A program made the position numbers and the translations under genes. Below, piece by piece: positions 1 through 8,391 of a DNA stretch of 64,000 nt. Under the pieces are notes generated by a model that was given only the letters and a program-made list of their open reading frames with translations, ran no database searches and was not told where the DNA came from. The stretch is from contig JAFCGF010000001.1 of the NCBI GenBank assembly GCA_017608295.1, positions 124,001 to 188,000 on the forward strand, written 5' to 3'. This DNA is from Candidatus Woesearchaeota archaeon. GTDB taxonomy: Archaea > Nanoarchaeota > Nanoarchaeia > Woesearchaeales > JAGVZT01. Every line of letters starts with the position of its first letter. Positions within the stretch are counted from its first letter, which is position 1.

Positions 1-657
1 TCCCCAGTCAGGGTCAAGCGAATGCATCGAAGTCTTTGCCCCATACAGGCCGAATTCCTCTTGCACTGTGAACACAAAATAAGTCTCATGCCGGCGCTTC
101 TTGAGCTTCTTCGCCAGCTCGATGAGGATATAACAGCCAATCCTGTCATCAAGCGCCTTTCCTGCAATTTTTTTTCCATAGCTTGTGTATGCAGCTCGTT
201 TCTCAAATGAGACGTGCGTGCCGACATGTACTCCGTATGCCTCTAACTCTTTTGCAGTGAGGCCTGTATCGATTATGAGGTCTTGGATCTCAGGCATATC
301 CTCCGGCTCAAGCGAGGCGCTAATGTCTCGCGTCGTTATCCAGCCGTGCACGGTACCTTTCTTTGTCTTGATAGTCACTTGCTCACCAAGGATTGCCATA
401 GGGGTGAGCCCGCCGATGCCTTCTACTGAGATGAGGCCATGCTCATCTATCGCAGATACCATCAGGCCGACCTCATCCATATGGGCAGCGAGCATGATAC
501 TTGGTTTTTTCCCTTTTCTGAGGGTGATGAGATTCCCCATCTTGTCAACAGTAATCTCGTCGACATGGGGTTTAATTTCCTTCATGATGAGGCGTCGCAC
601 TTCATCCTCATTTCCGCTGACGCCATGCGCCATGATGAGTCTCTTGAGTAAATCCAC
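1..657 (-). CDS. M42-family aminopeptidase, partial at left edge
   Basis: M42 enzymes are di-metal (Zn/Co) aminopeptidases that form large tetrahedral cytosolic complexes and trim peptides made by the proteasome. The reverse strand reads without a stop for 219 codons and runs off the left edge, so the C-terminal part (about 130 residues in typical family members) is missing. Visible family motifs are AAHMDEVG (metal ligands H59 and D61), KALDDR (bridging D170) and VQEEFGLYGAK (catalytic base and metal ligand E200/E201). The start is taken as GTG at 657 because AGGTGA lies 5 nt upstream; an in-frame GTG at 666 is the alternative. A TATA-like TTTTATAG lies near 703-712. It is transcribed divergently from the next gene. 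The family call is firm; the peptide specificity is not known. Confidence 0.88.
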   Translation of the reverse strand, partial: MDLLKRLIMAHGVSGNEDEVRRLIMKEIKPHVDEITVDKMGNLITLRKGKKPSIMLAAHMDEVGLMVSAIDEHGLISVEGIGGLTPMAILGEQVTIKTKKGTVHGWITTRDISASLEPEDMPEIQDLIIDTGLTAKELEAYGVHVGTHVSFEKRAAYTSYGKKIAGKALDDRIGCYILIELAKKLKKRRHETYFVFTVQEEFGLYGAKTSMHSLDPDWG

Positions 658-762
658 GGATTTCACCTAGTCTTAGGTAGCATACCAACTCTGGGTTTAG
701 AACTATAAAAACGTATCGACAGTTCTCGTTAAGGGGGAAGAGTTATTATCCTCAAGTAGTTA

Positions 763-772
763 AGTTTATAAG
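763..772 (+). promoter_or_regulatory. TATA box of the following gene
   Basis: The sequence AGTTTATAAG ends 23 nt before the ATG at 796, the usual archaeal spacing from TATA box to transcription start. The mRNA would therefore be nearly leaderless. This is inferred from spacing and composition only. Confidence 0.55.
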
Positions 773-795
773 TGGAGTGAGGTTCGACAATAATT

Positions 796-1803
796 ATGGG
801 CGATATGTCAACAGAAGGGAAGTCACCCCTATGGACGCAGGCGAAAGATGCCCTGGATACTCAGCTAGAGGGCATTCTGGAGAGGGCAGAGATACTGGAA
901 GATCACCTTTCGAATTCATTCGAGACGTTGTCTATAAAAATATCGCAAGATGACCTCAGGCTACTTGAGACTACTCTCAGCGCAGTTCTCAGCGCAGATG
1001 AATATAAGGCACTCTTCGAGGAGGACTATTTCACCTATGCACAGACCCGTACAGCGCTTGAGGGAAAGTATGGTGAAGAGGTTGAAGACTTGATGAAAGA
1101 TCTCCCAGCACTGCGATTTCACACATACTGTTATCAGCCCTTTAGAGAGGGTCCGCGGAAGGGTGAAGGGTGCATATACATCAATGTGCCTGAGTATGAA
1201 TATGGCAGTGGACACTTCCATCATGCCATGACTTGTGAATTCGCCCACCATCTGCTTCACACTCAACGTCCGGAGAGCCACGGCACACTCTCTGAATTCT
1301 ATGATTTCGCCCTCTCTTGGTGGGCTGAGCCTGATGTCGACGTGCTTTTGGAGTACGGATGCGTGGATGTCAAGCTGAACCACTCCATAATGAGCAAGTG
1401 GGAGAAAGGAGAGGGGATAGAATATTTCTCCCTTGTCGAGGAGATTCAAGAGGAACTCAGGAACACACCTGGGATGGAAGCAGGACTCAAAAAATTCATG
1501 GGCTATTCTGGTGGAGGACACTATTTCCGGACTGATAGTTTCCTCTTTGACTATGTCCAGGAAACACTGAGAAGGATCCATTCAACCCTGCACATCCAGG
1601 CCCACAAGGTGGTGTGGGAAGTGCTCAGTGAAATCAATAGATATTCTGGTTGTCCCATCGCCAGCAGGGAATCGCACAATATTCTCACAGAGGTAGCTGT
1701 CAAGGCCATGTATGACGATAGCGTGGATTTCACCTGCCCTGATACCTATCTTAAGGATGTGAAAGAGAGGCTTCCTGAGTATCTCTCTCCAAAAACTTCT
1801 TAA
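796..1803 (+). CDS. Uncharacterised soluble protein with HExxH-like motif lacking the first His
   Basis: This is a 335-residue protein that I do not recognise. It has no signal peptide or membrane segment. The N-terminal 70 residues are helical and acidic. The central part is rich in His and aromatic residues and contains TCEFAHHLLHTQ near residue 150, which resembles the gluzincin pattern HExxHxxxH with Cys in place of the first His. A downstream SWWAEPD could supply a further acidic ligand. A catalytic role is therefore possible but unproven, and the motif may be fortuitous. The ATG at 796 is chosen because a TATA box lies about 25 nt upstream; a second in-frame ATG follows at 805. It stands alone, divergent from the M42 peptidase and 24 nt before the ABCE1 gene. 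Confidence 0.6.
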   Translation: MGDMSTEGKSPLWTQAKDALDTQLEGILERAEILEDHLSNSFETLSIKISQDDLRLLETTLSAVLSADEYKALFEEDYFTYAQTRTALEGKYGEEVEDLMKDLPALRFHTYCYQPFREGPRKGEGCIYINVPEYEYGSGHFHHAMTCEFAHHLLHTQRPESHGTLSEFYDFALSWWAEPDVDVLLEYGCVDVKLNHSIMSKWEKGEGIEYFSLVEEIQEELRNTPGMEAGLKKFMGYSGGGHYFRTDSFLFDYVQETLRRIHSTLHIQAHKVVWEVLSEINRYSGCPIASRESHNILTEVAVKAMYDDSVDFTCPDTYLKDVKERLPEYLSPKTS

Positions 1804-1827
1804 ACCTCATCTGACCATGTGATTTTA

Positions 1828-3594
1828 ATGGCTCGTATTGCTATTGTCAAAAAAGATAAATGCTCTCCCTTGAAATGTGGGGAGCGCTGCATCAAGGACT
1901 GCCCTGTCAATAGGGATGGGGAGCCCTGTATTACCCTTACCTCTCAGAAGAAGGCCCGTGTGGATGAGGAGCTCTGCACAGGATGTGGCATCTGCCCGAA
2001 TGTCTGCCCCTTTGAGGCAGTATATATCATTAACTTGCCGAAAGAGCTTGACCAGGAACCTATCCATAGATATGGGGAGAACGCCTTCCGTCTTTACTCA
2101 CTGCCCACACCCATCTTCGGAAAGGTTGTGGGAACGATTGGTGTGAATGGAATCGGAAAAAGTACGGCGCTGAAGATACTCGCCAGTACTCTCCACCCTA
2201 ACCTTGGCCAATGGCAGCGGGAAGGAGATATTCCGTTCGCAGAGCTTATCAACTATTTCAAAGGGACTGAAGCGCAACTCTTCTTCGAGAAGGTCCGTGA
2301 CGGACAGGTACGTATAAGCTATAAGCCCCAGGCAGTAGACCGTATACCGCGTCAGTACAACGGCACTGTTCGGAAACTCCTCGAAAATGTTGCCAGTAAG
2401 CAAGAGGTGGAGGACATCACCTTTACGTTGGATTTGCGTAAGGTACTCGACCATGACATCACCAAGCTTTCTGGCGGAGAATTACAGCGCGTGGCAATCG
2501 CTGCTGCCTCACTGAAAGAGGCTGAACTGTACATCTTTGACGAGCCGACATCTTATTTAGATATCAAGCAGCGCGTCAAGGTGAGCAGGTTCATACGAAC
2601 CCTTGTTGCCGAGGGGAAAGGGGTGCTCATAGTGGAGCACGATCTCATCATCCTTGATTACCTGACTGATTCTATCCATCTGATGTATGGTAAGGCAGGC
2701 TGCTACGGAATTGTGAGTCTTCCACGGGCGACGCGCACAGGTATCAATACCTACCTTGATGGTTATCTCAAGGAAGAGAACATTCGTTTTAGGGACTCGA
2801 AAATCAACTTCAGAGATATGCGCATGCAGAAGGAAAAAGGGCTTCAGCAGGGTATGCTGGTATCGTGGAAAGGCATCACAAAGAATCTCGGGCAGTTCTC
2901 GCTTGAAGCGCCTGAGGGCGAGATACCGCGCGGTCAGGTCATAGGGATTTTGGGAGAGAACGCCATAGGCAAGACTACCTTTGTGAAAATTCTTGCAGGG
3001 ATACTCGATGCTGACAGTGGAGACGTGGCAGGGAAAGCCAAAGTGTCATACAAGCCGCAGTACCTTCAGTCGGATTCTGAGGAGATTGTCGCTGATGTCC
3101 TCAAGGAGGCCTTTGACAAGCATTATAACCAACTCATAGGCCCGTTGCAGGTAGAGGAGCTCAAAGGCAGGAAGCTTAAGGACCTTTCAGGTGGGGAGCT
3201 CCAACGCGTGAGCGTGTGCCTCTGCTTGTCAATGGACGCTGACCTTTATCTCCTGGACGAGCCTTCTGCATACCTTGATGTTGAACAGCGGCTTGCTATT
3301 GCCCGGCTCATCAAGGACACTATAGTGCTGCGCGAGAAGGCTGCTCTGGTTGTGGACCACGACCTGCTGTTCATCGACCAGATTAGTGACCAGCTCATCG
3401 TATTCTTCGGTGAGCCCGCTGTGAGCGGAAAAGTGTCGAAGGTCATGTCAATGGAAGAGGGTATGAATGAATTCCTCACAGATCTCGAGATAACTATGAG
3501 GCGTGATGAGCAATCGAGTAGGCCGAGAATTAATAAGACTGATTCTGTGAAAGACCGAGAGCAGCGCTCAGCAGGGAAGTTGTATTACGTCTAA
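1828..3594 (+). CDS. ABCE1/RLI ribosome-splitting ATPase
   Basis: ABCE1 (RNase L inhibitor homologue) splits 70S ribosomes after termination, using two ATPase domains and two 4Fe-4S clusters. The 588-residue protein has the full architecture. The N-terminal ferredoxin-like part has Cys-rich KCGERCIKDCP and CTGCGICPNVCPF. NBD1 has Walker A GVNGIGKST, signature LSGGELQR and Walker B YIFDEPTSYLD. NBD2 has Walker A GENAIGKTT, signature LSGGELQR and YLLDEPSAYLD. The length is normal for archaea. The frame is open from a GTG at 1819, but the ATG at 1828 gives the family N-terminus MARIAIVKKDKC and is preferred. It probably lies in its own transcription unit just after the unknown gene. The identification is secure. 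Confidence 0.97.
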   Translation: MARIAIVKKDKCSPLKCGERCIKDCPVNRDGEPCITLTSQKKARVDEELCTGCGICPNVCPFEAVYIINLPKELDQEPIHRYGENAFRLYSLPTPIFGKVVGTIGVNGIGKSTALKILASTLHPNLGQWQREGDIPFAELINYFKGTEAQLFFEKVRDGQVRISYKPQAVDRIPRQYNGTVRKLLENVASKQEVEDITFTLDLRKVLDHDITKLSGGELQRVAIAAASLKEAELYIFDEPTSYLDIKQRVKVSRFIRTLVAEGKGVLIVEHDLIILDYLTDSIHLMYGKAGCYGIVSLPRATRTGINTYLDGYLKEENIRFRDSKINFRDMRMQKEKGLQQGMLVSWKGITKNLGQFSLEAPEGEIPRGQVIGILGENAIGKTTFVKILAGILDADSGDVAGKAKVSYKPQYLQSDSEEIVADVLKEAFDKHYNQLIGPLQVEELKGRKLKDLSGGELQRVSVCLCLSMDADLYLLDEPSAYLDVEQRLAIARLIKDTIVLREKAALVVDHDLLFIDQISDQLIVFFGEPAVSGKVSKVMSMEEGMNEFLTDLEITMRRDEQSSRPRINKTDSVKDREQRSAGKLYYV

Positions 3595-3656
3595 GTGTAT
3601 TTTTTAACCAACAATGTTAAAAACCTGGAACTGTTTCGTCGGAAGAAGTGCAAGCC

Positions 3657-5939
3657 ATGGTAGGAAAGGCTACAAAATCAGAATTCAAGAAAGTAGAGGC
3701 GGCGCAGCGGCATTCTGAGGAGAAATTCAAGGCGCTTGTCGAGACCTCTCCAGATTGGGTGTGGGAGGTCAATGAGAAAGCACAATACACGTATATAAGT
3801 CCCAAAGTCAAGGATCTGCTCGGCTACACGCCTAAAGAGGTGCTGGGCAAGACCCCTTTTGATCTTATGCCAAAGGATGAGGCAGCAAGGGTTGGAAAGA
3901 TTTTTAGAGATATAGCTCGTAAGAAAGAGCCATTCTTCTCGTTGGAAAACAGGAATCTCCATAAACTGGGGCACGAGGTCATCCTTGAGACTAGTGGGGT
4001 ACCCCTCGTTGATAAGTCAGGTAACTTGCAGGGATATATGGGGGTTGATAGGGATATCACTGAGCGGAGGAAGGCTGAAGAGAGATATAAGCTCCTTTTT
4101 GACACCTCTCGTGATGCCATTATGACACTCGCCCCTCCGAGTTGGAACTTTACCTCTGGAAACAAATCTGCGATTGAAATGTTTGGTGTGAAAGATGAAA
4201 AAGAGTTTGTTTCAAGAGCTCCATGGGAATATTCACCTGAAACTCAGTCAGATGGTCAGTCCTCCAAGGATAAAGCAAAGGGAATGATTCTTAAGGCCAT
4301 GAAAGAGGATTCAAATTTTTTTGACTGGACTCACAAGCGTCTCAATGGCGAGGTTTTTCCGGCAACCGTTCTTCTTACAAAAGTGAAGATAAATAGTGGT
4401 GAGTTCCTGCAAGCAACTGTTCGTGACATCACCGAGCGTAAGGAGGCAGAAGATAATCTGCGTGAGTCTGAAGAGAGGTTCAGGACAATATTTGAAGCTG
4501 CTGGAGATATGCTGTTCTTCCTAGACCCAACTGGAAAGGTACTCACAGCAAACAGCGTTGTGGAGAATGTTTTAGGCTACACGCCAGATGAAATGGTGGG
4601 GAAACATTTCTCTAAGCTGAAGATGATGCCAAAGGGTGAATTACTGACCTCGCGTAAAGTGATTGCTGCATTGCTTGCTGGTGAGTCACCCCCATTCAGA
4701 GAGATGCAGCTGCGCCATAAGGATGGCCACTTTGTGACAACTGAAGCGCAACTCACAGCAGTGAGGAAGGATGGCGAGATGGTTGGTATTCTCGGTGTCA
4801 CGCGTGATATCACTGAGCGCAAGAAGGCAGAAGAAGAGCGCCTGAAGCTTCAGGAGCAGGAGTTACTGGAAAAGTACACTAAGCATCTCGAGAAAAAGCT
4901 TAAGAGTCTTGAGAAGGACACAGTGGGACTCAAGCAGAATGAGGGTAGTGTGCTAGCTGCCCTTACGGCAAGCCCATTATCAAACGATAAAGAGCTATCA
5001 AAACTGACTGGGTTGAAGAGGTCGACAGTCACTGCCATCAGGAACAGGCTCAAGCACCAGGGGTGGTATCAATTAGTAAATATGCCGCATCCATCAATCG
5101 CCCCTGACGGAACCATATGTGTGTATCACTATGAGCAGCTTAGCACTGGGAAGAAGGATGTCAATCCGGCGATTATAAAGGCAATACGGAACTCTCCGTG
5201 GTGTACCTTCTGCCAGGAAAGCGACAACTTCATATTTGCTATCGCATGGTATCCGGGTGCGGCAGAGGCGAGAAATCACTTTAAGAGTGTAGTAGGGAGA
5301 CACACCAGTAAGGGGGAGTTGGTGGAGGTGAGCAGAGCCCTCCTTCCAATGCAATCTCCAGTAAAATGCTACGATTTTTCTTCACTGCTCAGTACATTGC
5401 TTGGTGCTTCAAAGGGATGCGCGCCTGTCCTTCTACGTGGAGAAACGCGGTTGTCGCGAAGCGCGAAGCTGATGTTACATGCCCTGGCAAAGTTGCCTGA
5501 GGCGACGAACGAGGAGATCCATAAATTCACGGGTCTTTCAAAGCCCACTGTGCTTAAGACAAAGCGCGCCCTTTTTTCTCAGGGGATTATGCGGCGCATA
5601 GTGGTGCCGAATATTGAGTTGCTGGGCTGTACTATCAGCTGTTTCAACCATTTGCGGTTTGAGGACCCCACATCAGATAAAAGAGCTCTCCTCATCGAGG
5701 AGATAGCGAATGACTCCTCAATATTCCTGGCTTTTGTCGATGAGGAGCAGCTCATCACATTTCATCTTTTCAACAGCCTCGTGAAGCTTGAGAGAAACCT
5801 TCTTAATTGGAGGACACGGTGCAGGGAATTGTTTGGGGTCCGGAGCCAGATAGAATCTCATGTGTCTCATAACTCAAAGACTTTGAAGTTCACGTTCGAT
5901 GAGTTTGTGAAGAAGTGTTTTCCCATCTCTCGAGGTTAG
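3657..5939 (+). CDS. Triple-PAS sensor regulator with two HTH domains
   Basis: This cytoplasmic sensor-regulator of about 760 residues has three PAS domains, roughly residues 20-135, 140-265 and 268-390. Each ends in the PAC-like motif DITERR/K-KAEE. A charged coiled coil (390-430) follows. Two helix-turn-helix segments come next: one near 435-490 (SNDKELSKLTGLKRSTV) and one near 610-670 (ATNEEIHKFTGLSKPTV). There is no histidine kinase or membrane segment, so the PAS input probably acts directly on DNA binding, as in one-component archaeal regulators. The ligand and targets cannot be read. ATG at 3657 is preferred over GTG at 3648 because GGAAG lies 11 nt upstream of it but only 2 nt from the GTG. 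A TATA-like GTTAAAAAC lies near 3616. A T-run at 6056-6061 may terminate it. Confidence 0.8.
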   Translation: MVGKATKSEFKKVEAAQRHSEEKFKALVETSPDWVWEVNEKAQYTYISPKVKDLLGYTPKEVLGKTPFDLMPKDEAARVGKIFRDIARKKEPFFSLENRNLHKLGHEVILETSGVPLVDKSGNLQGYMGVDRDITERRKAEERYKLLFDTSRDAIMTLAPPSWNFTSGNKSAIEMFGVKDEKEFVSRAPWEYSPETQSDGQSSKDKAKGMILKAMKEDSNFFDWTHKRLNGEVFPATVLLTKVKINSGEFLQATVRDITERKEAEDNLRESEERFRTIFEAAGDMLFFLDPTGKVLTANSVVENVLGYTPDEMVGKHFSKLKMMPKGELLTSRKVIAALLAGESPPFREMQLRHKDGHFVTTEAQLTAVRKDGEMVGILGVTRDITERKKAEEERLKLQEQELLEKYTKHLEKKLKSLEKDTVGLKQNEGSVLAALTASPLSNDKELSKLTGLKRSTVTAIRNRLKHQGWYQLVNMPHPSIAPDGTICVYHYEQLSTGKKDVNPAIIKAIRNSPWCTFCQESDNFIFAIAWYPGAAEARNHFKSVVGRHTSKGELVEVSRALLPMQSPVKCYDFSSLLSTLLGASKGCAPVLLRGETRLSRSAKLMLHALAKLPEATNEEIHKFTGLSKPTVLKTKRALFSQGIMRRIVVPNIELLGCTISCFNHLRFEDPTSDKRALLIEEIANDSSIFLAFVDEEQLITFHLFNSLVKLERNLLNWRTRCRELFGVRSQIESHVSHNSKTLKFTFDEFVKKCFPISRG

Positions 5940-6280
5940 TGAAAAGTCAAAATTCCACAGTCATATTTTAACTTTTTGATAATCAGAGTTGATTTTTCAT
6001 ACCCTCTAGTTATGTCACAACGGAGTTTATTTATCCTTTAGATATTTCTAATAGCTTTTTTATCAAAAGGAAAACTATTTTAAGGAGTGGTGTCACTCAA
6101 CTGAATACGATGCAGGTAATGACCACTCATTGCTAACGCATCTTTATGTTTAAGCCTGCACATGGGACAACCGGGCCTGGCTTTCAGGGTCCTGTTTTCT
6201 GGGCCCAACTGTCCCATGACTTCTCATGCTGTGTAATGTGAGCAGAATTCAATCTAATGCCTGTCAGATCTTGCTCAAGC
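5940..6280. other. Intergenic region between convergent genes, hairpin-rich
   Basis: There is no convincing ORF in these 341 nt between the 3' ends of the PAS regulator and the zinc-ribbon membrane protein. The first half is AT-rich and holds a T6 run at 6056-6061 that could end plus-strand transcription. The second half is more GC-rich and holds two inverted repeats, 6085-6095 with 6120-6128 (GAGTGG...CCACTC) and the longer hairpin listed separately. Confidence 0.6.
6161..6218 (+). ncRNA. Candidate structured RNA or terminator hairpin
   Basis: A 9-bp perfect stem (CATGGGACA at 6161-6169 with TGTCCCATG at 6210-6218) encloses a 3x3 internal loop and a second 5-bp stem (GGGCC at 6173-6177 with GGCCC at 6202-6206), leaving a loop of about 24 nt. 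A TATA-like TTTATGTTTAAG precedes it near 6143-6154. This is too large and GC-rich for a usual archaeal terminator, so a small RNA is possible. No C/D boxes were seen, and the internal loop looks too small for a canonical H/ACA pseudouridylation pocket. The strand is a guess because the hairpin is symmetric. Confidence 0.35.
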
Positions 6281-7021
6281 TCATGGGCCGACTGTAGTGC
6301 TCACAACCATCATGACCTTTCTAGCCACAATCCAGATAATCCCCCACAGGACGACAGCGAGCGCGTACCAGGCCAATGTCTTTAACTCTTTCTTGCGGAT
6401 CGCCAGCCTGATGAAAAGGATATTGAATCCGACGTAGTACAGCAAGGAGCTTGCCATGACGATTCCAGTAGTCAATGGAGCCAACATGCTGCCCATTATC
6501 ATTGCGTTAGATCCAGGGCCATTAAGCGTCTGAACTCGCGCAGAAATGCTTGCGGCGATGAGCCCGCCCCCTATTATGAGCATCACTGCCAGAAGGGGTG
6601 CGATTATCCCGCCAAGAACTATCTTTCGCGTATCTGCCGTCATCTTCCGCAGGACAGAGAGGTTTATCCATCCGAAAAGGAGCCCGATAAGGGCAATAAG
6701 CACAAGGAATAACACGTTTACCTTGAACCCGACGAGTATGAATGTGGTGGGAAGTCCTGACAGCAAGAGATTGCCCAGCATGAGGCCGAGCAGGACTGCG
6801 AGATATAATCCTCCCTTGACCTCTATATGCTCAGGTTTCGCCTCAGCTTCTTGCGTAGGTTCCGTTTCTGGTTTTTGCTTGGGTTCCTGTTCAGGGGCTT
6901 TTACAGGTTCATTCCTTGGTGCGGGATGTATTGTCACGTCGGCGCCGCAGTCTGGGCAGAAGTGTTCCTCTTCATCAAGCCGTGCGCCGCAATGGGGACA
7001 GGTGAGTGGTTTCGGTTCCAT
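6281..7021 (-). CDS. Zinc-ribbon membrane protein
   Basis: This 246-residue integral membrane protein has no assigned function. The N-terminus is a cytoplasmic zinc ribbon with two CxxC pairs (CPHCGARL and CPDCGADV), then a Pro/Glu/Lys-rich linker (residues about 32-68) and about five hydrophobic segments to the end. The open frame begins farther upstream at 7135 inside the E1-like gene. The ATG at 7021 is chosen because it places the zinc ribbon at the N-terminus and because TTTAAGTATA lies about 25 nt upstream, giving a leaderless transcript. It therefore probably has its own promoter and need not belong to the E1/E2/JAMM operon that ends 26 nt upstream. Confidence 0.72.
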   Translation of the reverse strand: MEPKPLTCPHCGARLDEEEHFCPDCGADVTIHPAPRNEPVKAPEQEPKQKPETEPTQEAEAKPEHIEVKGGLYLAVLLGLMLGNLLLSGLPTTFILVGFKVNVLFLVLIALIGLLFGWINLSVLRKMTADTRKIVLGGIIAPLLAVMLIIGGGLIAASISARVQTLNGPGSNAMIMGSMLAPLTTGIVMASSLLYYVGFNILFIRLAIRKKELKTLAWYALAVVLWGIIWIVARKVMMVVSTTVGP

Positions 7022-7047
7022 GCTCTTGCATCTGGAAAAAGATATAC

Positions 7048-8391
7048 TTAAATGTTGCTCAGAAATGAGAGTCGTGTAGGGGAGAAGCTGTGGTAGCGCA
7101 CTGTGCAGGGCTCGATGCTCCCTGAAATGATGCACTTCGCGTAGTGCGCCATTAATCCCCCAATTGCCGCATTGGGCATGATAACGCTTGGCGAGGCGAG
7201 AGCGCAGCCACGCTCTTCGTTTTCTAAGGCAAGTAATCCCTCTAGCCCTGCCTGGAATGAGAGGGATGCTGTGATGCTGGGTAGATACATTTCCATTGTA
7301 CCGCTGAGGGAACTCGTTCCGCCGTTGAGCAGTGGGATGTTGTGCTCGACAGCATAATCTGATAGGAGTATTCGCGCTTCAATAGTATCAACGCAGGAGA
7401 GGATGAGATCGTATTCTTGAGTGAACGATGAGAGTACACACTCATCAAGCATAGTATCGTACCCAGTGATATCGCACTCAGGATAGATCTTCTTGAGCTC
7501 TGCTGCAAGGCTTGATGCTTTTGGCTCACCTTCATGAGCGCGGAAGAGGAACTGCCTGTTGAGGTTGCTCGCTTCAACAACATCACCATCATAAATGTCA
7601 AGACTAATACTTGATTCTGCTCCAAGATGCAGCGCTGCGAAATTCCCCAGCGCCCCTGCGCCGACTATGAGAACCCTTCCACTACAACTCTCCTCTTCGA
7701 TTTCTTTTCTATATTGTAGCTTAGTCCGTATTTTGCGTGAGTTTATGTAGGCATGGTTATCATACAGTTTGGCTGTCTTAAGATGAGGTGCGATGCTGAG
7801 CGTAGTGCCCGGAGTCATGGGTGCATCATATTTTTCCAGAGAAAACGCATGCTTCCTCACTTCCTCAGCGCAAAGAGCTGTAAGCAGCCCGCTGAAGCAG
7901 GACTGTTCATCTCTCGCGCTGCTGGCTATTGCCGTTTGCGATGAGATTGAGATGCCTGAGCTGTCCCACGCCCCAAAGTACGCTGTTCGATTGTATCGTC
8001 TCGCAAGAGTGAGAGTCCTATTGTTCTGCTCTGCATTTCCTGAGAGATCAAACAATATGTCCGGCAATTCCCTGTAGAGAATCGCCTCGAGTGGAGGGGA
8101 ATGGTATGCGATAATTTCAGAGTTGGGAAACAGCACATCCAATGGTGTGGCAAATGCCTTCACCATAGAATCCCCTTTCTCCATCTTCGGAATGAGGAAA
8201 TTGCGTTCCCCGCTTTCTGCTCTCGCGTTATCTATTAGGAGCACAGTTCCCACACCAAGAGAAAGGAGGGAGACTGAAAGCAGCTGTGCTGCTTGCGTCA
8301 TGCCGACAATTCCAACTGAGAGCTGCTCCAATGCCTTCTGATTATCTTCACCCCAGAGCAGCACACTCCTAGCTGTATCTTCCCTGTCCAT
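7048..8391 (-). CDS. E1-like (ThiF/UBA) activating enzyme with tandem adenylation folds
   Basis: E1 enzymes adenylate the C-terminal glycine of a ubiquitin-like protein and pass it to a cysteine. The C-terminal half (residues about 235-447) is a full ThiF/UBA domain. It has the nucleotide loop VGAGALGN (244-249), D268/D270 followed by NLNRQ, K291, the CVDTIEAR strand, and C396 in RGCALASPSVIMP, placed where the family thiolating cysteine lies. The N-terminal half looks like a second, degenerate Rossmann domain (LSVGIVGMTQAAQL with no GxGxxG), recalling the inactive plus active pair of eukaryotic E1s. ATG at 8391 is preferred to GTG at 8397 because GGTGAG lies 5 nt upstream. It overlaps the JAMM gene by 23 nt and is last in the operon. 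The E1 family call is strong; its modifier is inferred. Confidence 0.88.
   Translation of the reverse strand: MDREDTARSVLLWGEDNQKALEQLSVGIVGMTQAAQLLSVSLLSLGVGTVLLIDNARAESGERNFLIPKMEKGDSMVKAFATPLDVLFPNSEIIAYHSPPLEAILYRELPDILFDLSGNAEQNNRTLTLARRYNRTAYFGAWDSSGISISSQTAIASSARDEQSCFSGLLTALCAEEVRKHAFSLEKYDAPMTPGTTLSIAPHLKTAKLYDNHAYINSRKIRTKLQYRKEIEEESCSGRVLIVGAGALGNFAALHLGAESSISLDIYDGDVVEASNLNRQFLFRAHEGEPKASSLAAELKKIYPECDITGYDTMLDECVLSSFTQEYDLILSCVDTIEARILLSDYAVEHNIPLLNGGTSSLSGTMEMYLPSITASLSFQAGLEGLLALENEERGCALASPSVIMPNAAIGGLMAHYAKCIISGSIEPCTVRYHSFSPTRLSFLSNI

Noticed and set aside
185..670. 161-codon plus-strand frame at the left edge
   Set aside because: The opposite strand encodes the M42 aminopeptidase with all catalytic motifs; the plus frame is its shadow.
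961..1581. 206-codon minus-strand frame across the unknown protein gene
   Set aside because: It mirrors the codons of the plus-strand gene that has a TATA box and a sensible protein; no promoter or ribosome site supports it.
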